DNA of 64,000 nt from Serinus canaria (GCF_022539315.1 NC_066327.1:62001-126000); one strand, 5' to 3'; numbered from the stretch's first letter, positions 45,997 to 58,233 are shown. Translations and numbers: made by a program. Notes: generated from the sequence alone by a model not told the origin.

Positions 45997-46618
45997 TCTG
46001 CTGGGATTGGCTGGGATAGACACAGGAGCTGGTATGGGCTGTTTTAGATTTATGCTGGAAGCCCTGTTGACAAAACAGGGATTTTTCTCATTATTGCTCC
46101 TCAGTGTTTATTCAGAGTCAAGGTCTTTTCTGCTCTTCACCCCACCAGCGAGCAGGCTGAGGAGGCACAAGGAGTTGGGAGGGGACACAACCAGAACAGA
46201 TGACGCCAAATGACTCCAGGGATATTCCACAACATATGGCATATCATATCGTATCATATCATATCATATCATATCATATCATATCATATAATTTAATTAC
46301 TTAGCCTAAAAAGTTGGGTGAAGAAGAAGAAAGGCAGATGGGGAACATTTGGAAAGATAGCATTTTTTTCTCCAAGTCACTGTTACATGTGATCGATCCC
46401 TGCTGTTTTAGGGATGGGTAAACCTGCCTGGCCATGGGAAGCAGCAAATTATTCCTTATTTTGTTTTCAAGTGTGCCTGGCTTTTGCTTTCTCTATTAAA
46501 CTGTCTTTATGTTGGCCCATGAGTTTTCTTAATCTGCCCTTCTAATTCTCTCTCCTGTCCTGTTGGGGAGGTGCAAGCTGTGTGCAGGTGAGCTGCTGGC
46601 TGGGGTTAAACTATGACA
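45997..46618 (+). mobile_element. Avian ERVL-type solo LTR (about 622 bp)
   Basis: Starts TCTGCTGGGATTGGCTGGGATAG and ends GGCTGGGGTTAAACTATGACA. Matches my memory of the widespread bird LTR whose consensus begins with TGTGCTGG...GGCTGGGATAGAG and contains GAGTCAAGGCCTTTTCTGC, CACCCCACCAGCGAG, GTTGGGAGGGGACACA and GGGATATTCC. About 20 percent diverged by eye. The pentanucleotide microsatellite at 46241-46289 has grown inside it at the CATATGAC-like position. Confidence 0.85.
46241..46289. repeat. (ATATC)n microsatellite
   Basis: About ten copies of ATATC with one GTATC variant, within the ERVL-type LTR. Confidence 0.95.
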
Positions 46619-46709
46619 TATGGGACAAAAGAGGCAAATGGATATCTGAGAAGAAATCTCTGGAAACTAGAGCTCCAGTGTATGGAGCAGCAACACAATG
46701 AAAAGCCAG

Positions 46710-47200
46710 TGTTCACAAAAGAGACAGAGGAGTTCTGCAACTTTATTCAAAGAAAAGGAGAGAGTCTGATGGGGCATATCCCCATGGGGTCTCTCATGAG
46801 ATTTTGGGGGTGCACCCTCCTTTTATCTTAAACTCCGAGTAGCATGTTTCCCTCTTTCTTTCCCCAGTGGCAGAAGCACTAGGAAGGTACAGCTTTTTCT
46901 CAACTGCCTAACAGATGTTCCCCTTGAAACATGTATCATCAATTTCCCCAAAAACATCGCAAGTTCAGGCTGTCTGGATTCAGCAATAGACTTGTATGGA
47001 CCCATTTCTCCTATTACCCTAAGGTTAACTGAGTCAGACTGTGTGGGTTCTGCTATAAACTTGCACCTTTTCCCGTTCGTAGAGACATTAAGACCCAGTT
47101 TGAAGATATCAACACCCATTTCTCCTAAAGACCTCTGCTCACAGAGGAATTTGTGAAAACATTAGCACCCACCTTTCCTATCACCAGGGAGGCCAAAATC
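46710..47200 (-). mobile_element. LTR-like fragment, minus strand (ends approximate)
   Basis: Minus strand has TTTGAATAAAGTTGCAGAACTC as a polyadenylation region. The stretches GTCTGATGGGGCATATCCCC, GGGGGTGCACCCTCCTT and TCTTTCTTTCCCCAGTGGCA resemble a songbird LTR family that I know. No clear TG...CA ends or target duplication, so limits are rough. Confidence 0.55.
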
Positions 47201-47559
47201 CTGCCTGAATATTACACAGCTGTTTTCTTTTTTCTGCTGTGTAAGACCTTTCAGTTTCCATAGCTTTCTTTACCAATGCTCCCAGTACTCATTCTATTAT
47301 CCTACATTCTCTGACCCCCAACTATATCATAATGTATCTATATAAATGAAATTAATGTGCTGCAAACTTTTGATAAACTAATTAATAATATGCTGACTCC
47401 TTGATTTCCCTATTGACATTTTACTGTCTTATTACAGCTTTTTTTTCCTTTTGAAGAATAACTTTTTCAACTTTGAATTGGATATCTGGGAATAAAGAAC
47501 AGGCTTGGAGATTACTTCATTAAGGAGTTAATTAGTACTGTTATGTTTGCCCAATTATC

Positions 47560-48190
47560 CCATCAAGGAAAAGCCAAACAAAATTTAAAATAGCAGCAAT
47601 TTTAATGGAGTAGCTTAGGATATACAAAACAGAGTACAATTTGTTTAAAATAAGGAATAATTTGGTTCCAATAATAGTGCATAAGCGAAAAAAAACCCAC
47701 GGGGTACGGAGCCCAAAGGTCCCCCGACCTTCGGCACTCATGTACAAAGCATGCCAAATGAAAATTCCCCCTTTTATCCTATCTGTCGGAGCCATCTCCT
47801 CCCATTTTCTGTTCATCACCCCTCTATCTCTGCCCTATCACCACCTTTCAGTGCACGTGCTCCACCACTTTTAGGTGGTCGCAAGGCTCTTCGAGGATCG
47901 TCTCTGGATGAAGGCCCCTCTTCTTCCTCACTGTCCTTTAATTCACCTTTGGGTGACACATGCACATTGAGCTAGTATAATATGAGGCAAGCTAATATAG
48001 TATGTGCCAAAACTAATATAATACCATGTTCCCAGCATCAAAGCAATAAATCTTATATGATCAACATATCCTTGAAACCTAACCAGTTTTTCCTTCTTTT
48101 CTGGTAATTTTTAGTAACTGTTATCTCCTGCTCCTTCCTACTTAGAACATCTGCAGGAAAGGGGGGGTTTGAAACCCCTCCTCTCCCTTT
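47560..48190 (-). mobile_element. LTR-like fragment, minus strand (ends approximate)
   Basis: AAACCCACGGGGTACGGAGC, GGTCCCCCGACC, CCATTTTCTGTTCATCACCC and the GCAGGAAAGGGGGGG end resemble another LTR family common in songbirds. The frame at 47541-47819 on the minus strand is part of it and not a gene. Exact ends were not found. Confidence 0.55.
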
Positions 48191-49204
48191 CATCTTTCAA
48201 ATTTTTACTATTTTATTATTCCTAAATATTAATTACTGTATCAATATTGATTATTGTTTCAATTTTGTCAGCATGAATCATACTATTTATCACAGTACCG
48301 TGCTTTCCACAAATAATCTACATTATCTTTCCCTCCCTGCGTGCTCTCATCACTCTGTATTCCTTACCCTACTGGTTGTTGATCTGTGGTGTAGGGGATA
48401 GAAATATAATTTACATATGAAGCTCGTGCACCACTTTATGTTTAGCCATATGTTTCTAACAATATTCGACATTGTATTTAATCTGCCTCAGTTTCCCTCT
48501 AACCTCATTGGTCTGAGCATCCCCACAAATGTAATAATCTGTGAAATGGTGAAGTCATATATAATCAAGGCTCTGGGCTGTGTAGAGATGATGGTGTCAG
48601 GAAGCCCAAGATGTCTGGGTATTTAAAATTCAGCTGGGCAGGATGTGAAGGCAATAGGGCCTTTGCTCCTCTGCTTGCTTGCAGCATCCTGACCAGGAGT
48701 AGCCTCACAGCTCACCACCTGTGTCTTAAAGGTGGTATCTAAATAATAGGCCAGCTCCCTTTCATCCTGTGGAGCACAGCAAATAAAAGTCAGACTTTTG
48801 AGAAACTTACAGAAAAATGTACCCAAAAGGTTGTGTGGAAGCACAGCCCCAAGATAGGGGCTTTAGCCATAGGAGGATGCTTGTGTGAGGCTGGTGGCAG
48901 CCCCCCCATATATGGCCAAATAAAGCCAAGCATCTTCACAAGCTCACACCTGCTTTTCCATGACGCTTTGTAGAAGTTTTCCAAAGCTGTGGACTATTAC
49001 ATCTGAAAAGGCCTGAAATTCAGTGAGGCGACTGGGTAGAAGTGAGAGGGCAGTAAAACGTTCGGTGCCTGGCAGCTCAGCGTGGGGGGTGATAGTCCAG
49101 CACAAGCTGACGAGGGTGGTAATTTTATCCTCAAGTTGCTTTTTCCATGCCAGAGAACATGGTTTTTTGAGGTAAAATGATGCTTCAGAAAGCCTCCCAG
49201 GACA
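48191..49204. other. Intergenic DNA, nothing firm
   Basis: No supported gene. Possibly old ERV-derived sequence, but I cannot assign a family. The minus-strand frame 48944-49873 owes its length to the microsatellite at 49205. Confidence 0.4.
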
Positions 49205-49447
49205 GGGGAAGGGAAGGGAAGGGAAGGGAAGGGAAGGGAAGGGAAGGGAGGGAAGGGAAGGGAAGGGAAGGGAAGGGAAGGGAAGGGAAGGGAAGGGAAG
49301 GGAAGGGAGGGAAGGGAAGGAAGGGAAGGGAAGGGAAGGGAAGGGAAGGGAAGGGAAGGGAAGGGAAGGGAAGGGAAGGGAAGGGAAGGGAAGGGAAGGG
49401 AAGGGAAGGGAAGGGAAGGGAAGGGAAGGGAAGGGAAGGGAAGGGAG
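49205..49447. repeat. (GGGAA)n pentanucleotide microsatellite, about 48 copies
   Basis: Near-perfect GGGAA run with three GGGAGGGAA or GGAAGGAA interruptions around 49246-49322. The strand is pure purine over 240 bp, a typical triplex-prone (H-DNA) and polymorphic locus. It creates open frames of Gly-Lys-Glu-Arg and Pro-Phe-Leu-Ser repeats that are not genes. Confidence 0.97.
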
Positions 49448-49749
49448 GCAGTGCGGGGGTGCGCACGTGAGGCAGGTATGAGGAGCAGGAACGCACTTCC
49501 AGTTGGACGGACGGATAGTTGTGAGTCTCACAGCAAGGTGAGCTATTTGGCAAAGCCCTGAGTTATGGTTCAGGAATGTAAGTTTTCCTGTAAAGCAGTT
49601 TACTGCTCTCTGAGTGAAAGGTGCATCGCTCTTCCTAGAGGTGCAAAGCTGTGCCTGTCCCTCAGTAAAGGTGGTGCTCTGTAGTTGCCGCTCTGAGGTG
49701 ATGGCTGGCTCCAGGTGGCTTTGCCAGAGACAAGGCTGTGATAGATGAG

Positions 49750-50160
49750 TAATGCGATGATTGACTGTCATAATTAACAGACAAATACAATGTATATAGG
49801 TTAAGAAAAGTTTTAAAGATTTATAGTTATTTTTTACTGCGTTGTTATCAAGGGACAGCCGGGGTTGAGACATCTGGGAGGGTCAGCTTGTCACTATGGT
49901 GACACCTGACCTCCAATCACGATTTGAGGAAGTAAACTCCACCACTGGACAGCGAAGAAGGAGTCGATGGACAGAATTTTGGGAGGGGCTAAAGGGTTAA
50001 AAGGAGAAACCTCCATAGTGTTTGTGAGCACGTGGTGGGGAAAATTGTTTACTCTTCGCGCCGTAACATTTTTCTCTATTCAGTCTTCTGTTGTATTTTT
50101 GATAAGGTTTAAGAAACCTTTCTAAATTTATGAAAAGTGAGTAGCTATTTCTCACAAGGC
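49750..50160 (+). mobile_element. Possible degraded LTR (ends unknown)
   Basis: GGACAGAATTTTGGGAGGGG, GGTTAAAAGGAGAAACCTCC and GAGCACGTGGTGGGGAAAAT followed by CGCGCCGTAACATTTTTC look like the promoter-to-polyadenylation part of an ERVK-type bird LTR whose AATAAA has decayed (GGTTTAAGAAACC). Weak, by memory only. Confidence 0.35.
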
Positions 50161-51252
50161 TGATAAAGCAATTTAACGGGCTGGGTGTGAGCAGAAACCT
50201 GAGGTAAGCCTTGTGGCCGGGGCAAGCAAATAGTGCATTTGGGGGGGTTGCTGAAAAGCATCTGGGACGAGGCCAGCATGAATTAATCCTAAAGATGTTC
50301 AACTCTGCCCAGTACTCAGGTGGGGTTTGAGATGCCTCTGCTTTGCTGCTGGACGCATCAAGTCTTTTTATTGAGAGTATTCAAGATGCAGCATTAACTG
50401 ATTGAAGTGGAGAAGCCAGAGCTGTGGCTGTTGCTAGGGTAATAGCTCCTATTATACGGGGAGTGAGCACCGCACCAGCACGACGCGAAAAGTCAAATGT
50501 GAGGTTGCACAGAAGAGTAAACCCGAGCACCACCAATTCTGAAAGGCCGGGTGGCACATCCCTCTGTGCTGGGCAAATCACTATCGAAGAAGCGTCTAAG
50601 CTGGTATAATTAAAATAAAGGGGTGGTTTTTTTCTCCCCCTGGGTGCTATGTTTTCCTACTTCCTACTAGCAGGTTTTGCGAAGGAATGCTATGCAGCCT
50701 TCTATATGTGACCGTGTCACGACGGTGTTGGTAAAATAAAAAAGTGTTGTTTTCTGTTTTTCTTGCCCTGATGAGAGCAAAATTGACAATTTTATTGAAA
50801 TCCACAAGAAAAGGGCACCAATAAATGCTCTAATCAGCAGCTTTTATTTGCAGCAGCCGGTGACTTCAGCCGTCTCTTGCTGCATTCCCTGTGCCCAGCG
50901 TGGCAGCCCGCAAAGCCTGCGGAGGCAAACCCTCCCTCCTTGCCTGTCTAGCTGAAGTGTTGCTGTGCTTAGCAGCTTCTATCAGGGTGTCGCAGCAGGT
51001 GCTTGCAGTCCCGGCTGAGAGGATGACGGGGAGAGCTGTACCTTTAACTAAAAAGAGATGTGCATTGCTCTACTGCAGTCCTCCGTAGTAGCTTCAGAGT
51101 GAGCAAACCTCAGTGCAGAGCCTGGGGCTCGGTGCATGAGAGCAGAGTTCTGTGCGCTGCACAGCCAGTTGTATCAATTTTGTAAAGGACTCACTTTTAA
51201 ATTTTATTATTACTCCTGAAATTTGTAAGAGCTTCTCTCTTTCGTCTGAACC
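50161..51252 (+). promoter_or_regulatory. Upstream region and 5' UTR of the KCNIP1-like first exon
   Basis: The last few hundred bases before the ATG at 51253 are moderately GC-rich around 50870-51060 and then AT-rich. This is where the promoter and 5' UTR of the alternative first exon should lie. No certain TATA box, and the transcript start cannot be placed. Nothing else coding was found. Confidence 0.35.
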
Positions 51253-51340
51253 ATGAGTGGCTGTTCAAAGAGATGCAAGCATGGAATTGTCAAGTTTGCC
51301 CAGACTGTTTTTAAATTCCTCACAGGCACTCTCAGCAAAG
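51253..51340 (+). CDS. KCNIP1: Probable alternative first coding exon of KCNIP1
   Basis: KCNIP1 is a calcium-binding EF-hand subunit of Kv4 potassium channels in neurons; its alternative first exons set membrane anchoring and channel effect. Here an ATG in good context (GAACCATGAG) opens 29 codons beginning MSGCSKRCKHG and ending FLTGTLSK, then one base (G) and the donor AAAG|GTAAGG. From memory this matches a known alternative KCNIP1 N-terminus (MSGCSKRCK...TGTLSK) with a few conservative changes. The phase (split codon starting with G) fits the next KCNIP1 exon, which begins with Asp. Cys4 and Cys8 are candidate palmitoylation sites, and there is no Gly2 for myristoylation. The second exon is not in the window. 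The identification relies on recall, not a search; the exon structure is seen directly. Confidence 0.65.
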
Positions 51341-54188
51341 GTAAGGGAAACATTTTAGTTCATACTCTTCCTCTGTTCTGGTATGTTTGTAAGGGTGAGT
51401 TTTGTAGGCTTGTGAGAGGTTTCCAATAGGATTTATCATTTGTCTCTTCAGAGGTGTTCTGGTTTAATTCTGGGAATTGGCTGCTCTGAAAGAAGTTGCT
51501 GTGTGCAGTGAAGATTGGATTTGTGCTGAATGCCTTATGTAATTGTTTCTACCTTGTGTAGTTTGTAACCTGTGTTTACCAGTCTGTCCTGGCCGGCAAC
51601 TATAATGAGTTATTTCAATGTGTTCAGAGAGGCGTTTGTGAAAACAATTGATGTGCAGCCTAAAAAAATTGAAAGACTTCCTAACTGTCAGTAACTCGTA
51701 CTTCTCTGCGTCGTTTTATGCTTTACTGTCTCTGCTAATTTGAAGCATATGTATACCTTGTTTCAAAATCTAAGTCATTGCTTACTGCATACATTTGAAA
51801 TCCCTTTTGCTTATTTAAGTTTTGCTTGTCACTTACACCCTTAGTGCTTTCTCATGTGAAAGTGAAAGAGTACCAAACTTATTTATGCTGTCCTCTTTAC
51901 TAAAATCAAACAACAAACAAAATAAACTCTCTCTTCTTCTTTGTAGTTTAGTAGTTCCTCTGTTGGTGCCATCAGGTAAGTTATGTTATTTTTGTTGGCC
52001 ATTCCTCTCATCACACTTCTCAGCACACCTCTGGCAGCTATTTATGTGAGTATCGGTGATCTCTGTGGAAACTCCTGACAACTGTAAAGAAAACTATACT
52101 TGAATGCTGCTTGCCTGTTGAAATGTGGTCAGTTCTTAGGTGAAGGTCAGACTTCTCCAAGTTTTGTGTTTGGTTGGAGGCAGGGGTAGTTTTGGGAATT
52201 GATAATAGGGTTTGAACTAAATTATTTGCAGAGATATTTGTATAAGGCTGAAGAGTTTCTGTTATGCAGTTTTTTAAAATACAAAGTCAAGCTTTTTTAT
52301 ATAGTCATATTTAAAGAACAAGAAAAGAAACACTTATTTTTCATATAAGTTTAGAATTCTTGGAGATGTGTGGCTGTGTTAGCTGTTTGGAGCATGCAGA
52401 TGCTCTACTACGAATTTTAATGTTTAGGTGATTTCTTAGGATAAACTAAAGCAAGCTTAGGTAACTTTCAAAAAAGTAAATGTAAAAGTGCCAAGAACTG
52501 TTAAGAGCAGTTTACTTTTGCAGAAACTGGGAAAATGTACTCAATCATTCTTTGTAGAAAAGAAATGTAGTTCTTAGACTGCTTTCTCATATTAACATTA
52601 CTGGCTTGCAAAAGAAATCTACACCAGAAAAATACCTGTTTTGCATTAAGAATACTGGACAGGTTGGTTGCTTTTAAAATCAAGGCTGGTTTAAAATTAC
52701 ATCTGTGTGTATGTAATTCTTTTTCTTCCTCTTTCTTCCGTATTGTCCATATCCTACCAAACACCAGCAGAGGAAAGAATAAAGAATTGTAAAAGTCTGT
52801 CATACAAAAGAGCTGACAGATTTTGGTTATAATTCGTGATTAATGCCAAGATGCTTCTCTCACTATTAAAAACAAGTGTGAAAAACAAATTACTTGTCAT
52901 GCTCAGAAGAAAAGTTAGTGGTGATGTCTGCAAGATCTTGTTTTCTATGGCATATTAGTGTGGTGAATTTGGTGTACTTTATTTGTGCTTTTTTCATGAG
53001 ATAATGGTATACAGGATGTATGCTATTATAGTCACAAGTGATCAATGGTAAGTTTTGTGCTGTCTGTTTGAGCTCCACTGAAGGCAAGGGGACACTTGTG
53101 TTCTGGTCATGTTTCTCCACATGTATATCTAGAGCGGTTCATCTAGTGCGGTGCTTTAAAGCAGCCCTTGTGTTTCTTGACATAATAAACACAATAATAA
53201 AATGAGACTGCTATAGTTGCCTTTGCTCTGGCAATGGGAAAGATGAAAATTTGAGTCTGATGACAGAATAGCACTGTATGAAGAGCTAGAAATTAAAGTA
53301 TAAAATGTCCAAGACCTGTTTTTCTCCTGCCCCCTGCTGTCTTCTGAAATGCGCCAGCATTGCACTGTCGTGGTCATTGCAGCCAATGCAATGGTGTTGT
53401 ACACTTTAACCCATCTCTTTCCCATGCCAATGTCTCACTTCAAGCTGTTTGGATGAGATAAGAGTGTCTTGCCAGGTTTCAAAGAATTTTAAACGCTGAA
53501 ACACTTCCTTTATTTCCCCATTCAATTTGTGTTTTAAACTGAGAGAACCTGATTCAGGAAGGAATAAACAACATGAATTAGTTTGTTGCGCAGACATCAA
53601 AGACCTGCTATAATTAGAATAAATATTTCCATGAGGTTACCTAAGAGAATCATAACTAGAAAGTTATTAGAAAAAATAATGCTCAGAATTGTTGAATTTT
53701 TTAAAAAATATTTATGTTAGTTTGTATGTTCACCCCAGACCTTATTGCTTAGTATTTCTTTCAGTAAAACCTATGCTTGTAAAGCCAAAAAAATAGAAAC
53801 TCTTGTATATCACTATTACTGTTTTTTTAAACTTAAATGTATAAACACATATACATGCTTTTGCATATTCAGGTCTTATCAGCTGTGTTTTTCATTCCAC
53901 TCCTGCCTCATTTCTTTCATATTGTTCAATGTGAGAATTTACTTTTACTCTAAATACTTTTTACAAGGAAAATCCTTTATTAGGCACAAGTTCCACTCTC
54001 TTCTTATGCTTGAACCATTTTGCGGCGTTATTGCAGTTGGAGATGCTCCACAATTCAACTGCCATATAATTCTTAGCTGTGCTATATGGCTTCTACTTGT
54101 TTTAATAATAGCAATGGTTATTTACAGTATTAAAATGAAATTAATTGCAGCTATGAAGTCCTTCCTTTTGCAGCAAGGTGTGAGGAGG

Positions 54189-55753
54189 TGTGCTGGTTTT
54201 GCATCACGGAAGTGATGTAATAAGAGAAGCTGCTAGCAGTTTCCTCTGTGTCTGACCAAAAAAAAAAAAACAATCAGTAATTAGCTTTGAGAATTGACAA
54301 TCTGTTAAACTACTGAGAAAGCTGATATGTCTCTGTGAACACCCATGTTAAAAACAAAACATCCTGAGAGTCCTCTCTTTCTTTTCTGGCCTGAGAACAG
54401 GTAACAAGGCCAGCCCAGCCCCCCTGTCTTGGCTGGGCTGGGTCCCATTGATTGCTGGGCGAGGGGATGGGAAGCTGTGGGGCTAGGTCGGCCATGGCTG
54501 CAGCTACTAACATCTTGCTGCTGCTAAGACCTGCCCCCGCTCGTAGCCCAGGCCAGGGTCCACTGGGCCCTGGCTGCACTGGAGCACCCCTGGGCCAGTC
54601 TGGCTCAGCCAAGATTCTACCACCACTGAGATTCACTTGCAGCCACAGAACACAGGGGAAGGAGAAGCCATAGCCTGCTCCCCCCTCCCTTTCCCTCCCC
54701 ACCCCAGCCTGCTGCTGCTGTTCTGGCCTATATGTTAAGATCCTACCCACTTCTCCCCCCATCCGCAGCTCTGGCTGCAAGCTACTGAGCCTGTCTGGGG
54801 TCAGGTGACCATCTGCAGGCCCTGGGTGAAATATTAACTCTTTCACTGCTTCAGTCTTCCCTTGAGTGAGAGAAAAGGACAAGTGCAGGCACGTAAAGAA
54901 ACGACTGATGAAAACACTGAGGTCAGTGAAGAAGTCAATTCCCAGATGGGAGGGATGAGGAAATGCCTTAATCTTGGGGCTGAAATTCTCTTGTAAAGCT
55001 TTGGAGAAGAATGTAATTGATACATCAGACTCTTTGCCCCTCTAATACATGAAGGTATGGGGAGATGAAAGTCTTCAAATTGTATATATCTTGCAAAGGC
55101 CTCCATGCTAAAGTAAGCAAATGTTGAAGTGGCTGTGATCCCATAAGAAGTTTGAACAGAGAAAGAGAGAAGAGTGATGAAGACTCTGTGACCCCTGGGA
55201 GAAAAAAAGAAGACCTCTGTTCCCAGAGATGAAGATGCTTTCAAAGATAGATAGAGAGAACCTTTGCTCTTGAACAGCTCATCTTTAAAATAGTACCCCA
55301 TAAGTTGACATGGGCCATGAACACAGCTGTAGGAAAAGCTGTAGAAATGGGAGGGACTTTATGATTGCAGATGTTCAGGGTGGCTGCTATTCATGGAAAC
55401 TGAAAGCCATGAGAGAACTGTTTTCTTGTGGAGAAGACTCCATAAATTTACTAGAGGGTCTCCTCTCCCTAAGTGAACTGCAGAAAGGCTATTGTAGAAG
55501 TGATAAACTGATTGAGTTGTTTCTGTACATTGTGAGTTGGGAAATAAAAGGTTGTAGGGGGAGAAGTGTTCTAAAGGTTTTATTCTGATTCTTAATATTT
55601 TTTCTTTTTGTTATTGTTAATAAAGCTTTCTTTATATCCTTTTAAAGTTTTGAGCCTGCTTTGCCTTCCTCCTAATCCTATCTCAAAGCAGGAAATGAGT
55701 TAAGTATATTCTAGTGAGTGCATTAATGTTTGGCCAGTGCTAAACCCACCACA
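54189..55753 (+). mobile_element. Non-autonomous LTR element (about 1.57 kb)
   Basis: Starts TGTGCTGGTTTTGCATC and ends GGCCAGTGCTAAACCCACCACA, the ends of a family of long bird LTRs. Carries AATAAA at about 55620 (TTAATAAAGCTTTC) followed by CCTGCTTTGCCTTCCTCC, matching my memory of that family's tail. The GC-rich middle (54400-54800) gives chance frames on both strands (54452-54673, 54310-54882) that I do not regard as genes. No matching target duplication, so the limits may be off by some bases. Confidence 0.6.
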
Positions 55754-56697
55754 TTAACTGATGTGTTGGCCAGGAAATGTCAAATTGGCAAACCTGAACC
55801 ACTACAGACGGTGGCCTCTCTCTGCAGTTGGCAGTAAGGGAAGTATATCACATCTGATACCACTGTGCAGCCTCTGGCCTGGCTGGCATGTCCTTATTTA
55901 CGTCTGCAACAAGTCTATGAGACCATAAGCCAAGAATTTCATAGTTGGTACTAGCAAAGCTAGCAGATTAGGTACTAGCAAGCTAGACTAGCAGCTTTTG
56001 CCAGCTTTTTTCTTAGTATGTTCTTATTTGGAAAGTCTTAGTATTAGAGCAGAGGTTTTTGCATCTGTGCAAAAGAAGGTCCCCTCCGCCAAGAGCTATG
56101 CATGGTGAGATGTATACACTGAAGAAAGCATGCCTGGAGAAGCATGCTCCATTACAGCTGGCATGAGCAGGATAATTCCCTTATTCTCCTTGGCTGGGAT
56201 GAGTGTTCAGTACCTCCAGAGAAGATTGTAGAAGAGGCTTCTGGAAATGTTACCACATGTGATAGATAATAGGTGAGCAGAGCACCTTCACCGAAGTTGC
56301 CTTTGTAAAAACTTTGTGGGAAGTTAAGGTGTTCTTTCACTCTGGTGTGTGAAATGGGGGTACATTCTCCATGGCCTGGAAGCAAGTAGGGATGGGAAGA
56401 GTGAGTTTGTAGAGGGTTTCCTATTGAGCAGAATGATTAAACAAGAAGCCTGTATGTGTGAAGGTACTGCTAATACCATTAAAAACCTAGGAGGGAAGGG
56501 TCTTGCTGGGTTACCAAAAATGAAGCTGGAATGAGACCTTTTGGATTTCTATTAGTGTGTTTTAATTATTAACACAAGAAAAGCAAGATTATTTTAGAAA
56601 TCTACCCCTTCAAAATACTCCTTTGCAAAACCAGATAAGTTTCTGCAAATTAACTACCCTTTTACCTTTGTTCCAGAACTTTCACTCTTTTAGCTGT

Positions 56698-57063
56698 GTC
56701 GTGGTGAGGGAATACTCGGACGCTCAATATGAGTGATCAGCAAGCTTCATTTATTGATGAGAGCATCAGACATTTATGCACAACAAGTAATAAGTTCATA
56801 CATATTCTGTAAGCTAAGCAATCTATTGGTTATACTATAGATATCAGCTCCCTCTTACTTCCTCATTCCTTACAACATCTTCTCTTTCTCATGTCTCTCT
56901 CTCAACTATAGCATTTTGTTATCGTAATTACAGCTATGCTCATGGCCACAGTGTCCTTGCAGGTGCAGGGACTCAGATTAGCTGGGTCTGGTACTTTCCC
57001 AACTCTTGGTCAGCTATCCAGAGTATGTCTACGTGGCCTCTGTCACATAGCTATCCCTCCACA
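56698..57063 (-). mobile_element. Solo LTR (366 bp) with perfect 6-bp target duplication
   Basis: Plus strand TGTCGTGGTGAGGGAATAC ... ATCCCTCCACA, flanked by TAGCTG at 56692-56697 and 57064-57069. AATAAA lies on the minus strand (CATCAATAAATGAAGCTTGC), giving the orientation. Six-base duplication and TG...CA ends fit an ERVK-type element. Confidence 0.9.
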
Positions 57064-57858
57064 TAGCTGTGCTCTAAAGATGCTTGCGAAAGGCATTAAT
57101 TTCTGATTTTTTGCTTCTCCCAATTCTGTTCCACAGTGCAATTCATCTGGAACTGGTAATTTTTCTACTTTTCATAGTTTTAATTGCTAAATATCTGTTC
57201 CATTGCAGTGATAAAGTCTTCAAACATCTTGTTCTCCTACAAGCCTCTCCCAGCATGAAAGGAAGTATTCTGAGTGTTTTACAGCTGTGTGGTCAGTTTT
57301 GATGCTTTGTGAATTTAAATCACAGATAGTCTTCTAAGATGTTATGTGAGGTGCTAAAGAAAGCACATGGTCCTCCTTGGTCATACTCAGGCTCTATCTC
57401 CTCTTAGGGAAAGTTAATCTTGTGCCTTTGGAGCATACTAGCACTGCATGACTCTAGCCTCTGAAAATGCAAGGGTAGGGTAAATTTTGCTAGATGCCCT
57501 AAAGACTCAGGAAGGTTCATTACAACTGTGCAAGTCATGCCAGAGTTCCTGCGCCTGTGTGACATATGAAAAGATATTCTGATCATCCTCTGGCAACGTA
57601 GCCCCTCTTCACCCCTTGAATTAGGACTACTGCCTTCAAGTTGAGGGAAGCTCTAATTCAGAAGGAACTGATGCATTAGTTATCTCTTTATTATGCTTTT
57701 CTGAGTGTTTTAAATGTTCTTTAATAAGGAAAGTAGTTACAGAACCCCTAATAATGTGCTTTTATAGACTGGAGTTAGAACTTGTCAGTGTTTACCAAAT
57801 GGTCCTGAAAGGTGAGAGAGTTTCTGTACATGCAATGCTCTTAGAGGGGAACTGGTAG

Positions 57859-58233
57859 TGGTGCTCTGGAAAATGCTAAGATAAACTCTGAAATATTAAG
57901 CCTTGTGTTTTACCTGCGTAAGTAGTATAATTGCTAGCTGAAATGATTGTTTAGTAATTAAAATAATTATTGTATAATCATAAGAAGAACAATGAGAAAC
58001 CGTATGTTCCTAGTCTAAGGTGGCCATGCTTGGCTGAAATCTCTGTGTGCTACAGCATAATGTAAGTTTAATAATTAACATGAAAGTTATATAACAAGAG
58101 AATATAAAAGCATATCCATCCCCAACCGATGTCAGAGTCAGATTTGGGTCTGTACCCCTGAAGCCCAGAGCTCTTCAATAAAAGCACCTGCATATAATCA
58201 TTTCTTGTGGTTATGTGTTCCTGAATGCTAACA
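57859..58233 (+). mobile_element. Solo LTR (375 bp), same family as 35278-35653
   Basis: TGGTGCTCTGGAAAATG ... CTGAATGCTAACA, with TATAAA at 58103-58108 and AATAAA at 58177-58182. Flanks GGTAG (57854-57858) and GGCAG (58234-58238) look like a 5-bp duplication with one change, as expected of ERVL-type insertions. Confidence 0.85.

Noticed and set aside
48944..49873. 309-codon minus-strand frame with Pro-Phe-Leu-Ser repeats
   Set aside because: Its centre is the (GGGAA)n microsatellite; the flanks show no recognisable domain.
50381..50581. Minus-strand frame with a hydrophobic Ala/Thr-rich stretch resembling a retroviral fusion peptide
   Set aside because: Only about 25 residues are suggestive, and the frames around it contain many stops and no further envelope motifs.
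54310..54882. 190-codon minus-strand frame in GC-rich DNA
   Set aside because: Lies inside the long LTR element at 54189-55753; no known domain.
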